64,000 nt of DNA from Melioribacter roseus. Its GTDB lineage: Bacteria; Bacteroidota; Ignavibacteria; Ignavibacteriales; Melioribacteraceae. This document shows, one piece after another, positions 62,538 to 64,000 of the stretch. The notes beneath the pieces were generated by a model, which was given only the letters and a program-made list of their open reading frames with translations, ran no database searches and was not told where the DNA came from. The position numbers and the translations under genes are program-made. Each line of letters begins with the position of its first letter. Within the stretch, counting starts at the first letter, position 1. Where the stretch lies: assembly GCA_020723165.1 (NCBI GenBank), contig DYJK01000005.1, positions 1 through 64,000 on the forward strand. The letters are read 5' to 3'.

Positions 62538-64000
62538 TCAGTATAAGTTTTTAATTTGATCTTGTATTTTGTTATTGAAGAATTCATGTATGCTTTTATT
62601 TATTTCATACTCAGTTTTTAACTTTAGACAGTCTTCCGCTAATTTTATTAAATCAGCGTAGTTTAAACTTCTAATTATTTTCTTGAGTGAGGGAATTGCA
62701 GAAGCCGATACACTAAGAGTTTCTAATCCCAATCCCAATAATAAAGGTACGGCAAAAGGATCAGCCGCCATCTCTCCGCACATGCTAACGTTAGTGTTAT
62801 ATTTTTTCCCTTCACTGATTATGTATTGAATTGTCCGAACAACAGATGGATGAAATTCCTGATATTGTTTGGAAACAATATCGTTTCCCCTATCAACTGC
62901 AAGCATGTATTGGATAAGATCATTTGTACCGATACTTAGAAAATCAATCTCTTCAGAAAATTCTTTTATCATTAATGCTGCCGAAGGAACTTCAATCATT
63001 ATACCCAGGCTGATGTTTTTATCATAGCGTTTATTTTCCTGGTGTAATTCCTTTTTACACTCATCTATCAATTTCTTTGAATCCTGAACTTCATTTAATG
63101 AAGCAATCATAGGAAGCATAAACTTTACATTTTTGTGTGTACTTGCACGCAGCACTGCACGTATTTGTGTTTTAAACAAATGCGGATTATCCAACAACAA
63201 CCTGATACCTCTCCATCCAAGCATAGGGTTCGGTTCATGCAGATCAACCGGCAGAACTTTATCGCCGCCAATATCAAAAGCACGTATTGTGACAATGCCG
63301 GGATACACTTGTTCTGCTATTTTACTATAAACTTCATACTGTCTTTCTTCATCAGGGAATTCCTCGTATTCCTCGAATAATTGTTCTGTACGCACAAGTC
63401 CTATACCTTTTGCACAGTTGTGAATTATGAAGGACATTTCATCGGAAACATCAAGATTGGCAAGCATTTCAATTTCTTTCCCATCGGTAGTGAGTGCCGG
63501 CAGTTCACGGATTTTGTAGAGCTCTTCATCATACTTAGATAATCTTTTAATTCTTTCGTGGTATTCTTGAAGTTGTTCATTATCGGGATTTATAATAACC
63601 AATCCATGAAACCCGTCAATTATTATTTTATCTCTCTCATTAATTTTGTTTGTTGCGTCGTGGAGACCAACAACAGCCGGGATATTCAAAGAGCGGGCAA
63701 CGATTGCAGCATGTGAAGTTAAACCTCCGAAATCTGTAACGTATCCTTTAACATTTACACGTGAAAACAAAACCGTATCTGAAGGAGAAATATTGGATGT
63801 TACTACAATAACATCATCGGATATTTTTGAAGTCCACTTTTTCTTTTTAAGATTTTTAATGATCCTATTTTTGATATCCTCAATATCATGTGATCTTTCT
63901 TTCATATAAACTTCGTGTGAAAGACTCATAATAGAAGTGTATTTGGAAATTTCATCTTCAACAATATACTCGGGTAATCTTTTTTCGCTGCTGATTCTAT
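62538..64000 (-). CDS. ptsI: Phosphoenolpyruvate-protein phosphotransferase, N-terminal end outside window
   Basis: Enzyme I of the PTS: takes phosphate from PEP and passes it to HPr. ATG at 63929 is not the true start; the frame continues open to the window edge and encodes RLPEYIVEDEISKY, the family's usual second-helix region, so about 90 residues lie beyond. The active histidine is in GGLTSHAAIVA, with the PEP-binding FDIGGDKVLP, RGIRLLL and SIGTNDLIQYM segments. A partner HPr gene is not seen, but hprK is at 16.6 kb. Confidence 0.94.
   Translation of the reverse strand, partial: RISSEKRLPEYIVEDEISKYTSIMSLSHEVYMKERSHDIEDIKNRIIKNLKKKKWTSKISDDVIVVTSNISPSDTVLFSRVNVKGYVTDFGGLTSHAAIVARSLNIPAVVGLHDATNKINERDKIIIDGFHGLVIINPDNEQLQEYHERIKRLSKYDEELYKIRELPALTTDGKEIEMLANLDVSDEMSFIIHNCAKGIGLVRTEQLFEEYEEFPDEERQYEVYSKIAEQVYPGIVTIRAFDIGGDKVLPVDLHEPNPMLGWRGIRLLLDNPHLFKTQIRAVLRASTHKNVKFMLPMIASLNEVQDSKKLIDECKKELHQENKRYDKNISLGIMIEVPSAALMIKEFSEEIDFLSIGTNDLIQYMLAVDRGNDIVSKQYQEFHPSVVRTIQYIISEGKKYNTNVSMCGEMAADPFAVPLLLGLGLETLSVSASAIPSLKKIIRSLNYADLIKLAEDCLKLKTEYEINKSIHEFFNNKIQDQIKNLY

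Overview
The window is AT-rich bacterial chromosome with densely packed housekeeping genes. The gene content points to the Ignavibacteria/Chlorobi side of the Bacteroidota supergroup: folP next to the c-di-AMP cyclase gene cdaA, a DUF5683 protein, OMPP1/FadL porin, ExbB/ExbD pairs, scpA-scpB-rluB-dacB-lysS, a large peptidase-MA/propeller/barrel outer-membrane protein, and frequent GGAGG ribosome-binding sites, which Bacteroidia rarely use. This placement is an inference from gene content; no rRNA gene is present to confirm it. Both window edges cut genes: folP on the left and ptsI on the right are incomplete.

Layout. 1-5.8 kb (+): folP-cdaA, a CHAD protein, an MBL-fold hydrolase, parA-parB, DUF5683 and a YIP1-like membrane protein. 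5.8-6.7 kb (-): an Ppx/GppA phosphatase. 6.8-12.5 kb (+): two unknown small proteins, aroQ, a HAD phosphatase, a MerR regulator, tRNA-Pro(GGG) with its own terminator, purF, pgsA, ftsY. 12.5-32.1 kb (-): a long run with hbd, ricT, holB, a DUF2795 protein, an M23 peptidase, hprK, hpf, xer, topA, smg, ybeY, a gamma-carbonic-anhydrase-like protein, a C-terminal processing protease, lysS, dacB, rluB, scpB, scpA, trpS, an HNH endonuclease gene lacking a usable start codon, and mnmA.

32.1-37.8 kb is the accessory region, with loose spacing and repeats. Just upstream of mnmA lies a RelE/RelB-type toxin-antitoxin pair whose toxin is frameshifted. The pair is bracketed by two copies of the mnmA 5' end (21 identical bases inside about 53 related bases), which looks like the scar of an insertion into the start of mnmA. 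Then follow two tandem serine-hydrolase lipoproteins of the class C beta-lactamase fold, a possible 40-residue membrane protein, an unknown 120-residue protein, a GC-richer palindromic element, a lipoprotein, and a probable hydroxylaminobenzene mutase.

37.8-53.8 kb (-) returns to core genes: acpS, ggt, an MCE/MlaD protein, CorC, ssb, a SPOR lipoprotein, FadL, a split biotin carboxylase/BCCP pair, mutS2, cvpA, yqeY, two exbD and exbB, an SDR and a secreted EEP hydrolase. polA (+) lies at 53.9-56.7 kb, followed by a dispersed-type palindrome. 56.8-64 kb (-) holds a PEGA-like protein, a PQQ beta-propeller lipoprotein, the 934-residue metallopeptidase/propeller/outer-membrane barrel protein, a phosphoglucose/phosphomannose isomerase and ptsI.

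No CRISPR array, prophage, transposase or defence island was seen. The most interesting observations are the mnmA head duplication around the decayed toxin-antitoxin pair, the missing start of the HNH gene, and the three-gene envelope cluster at 56.8-61.5 kb.
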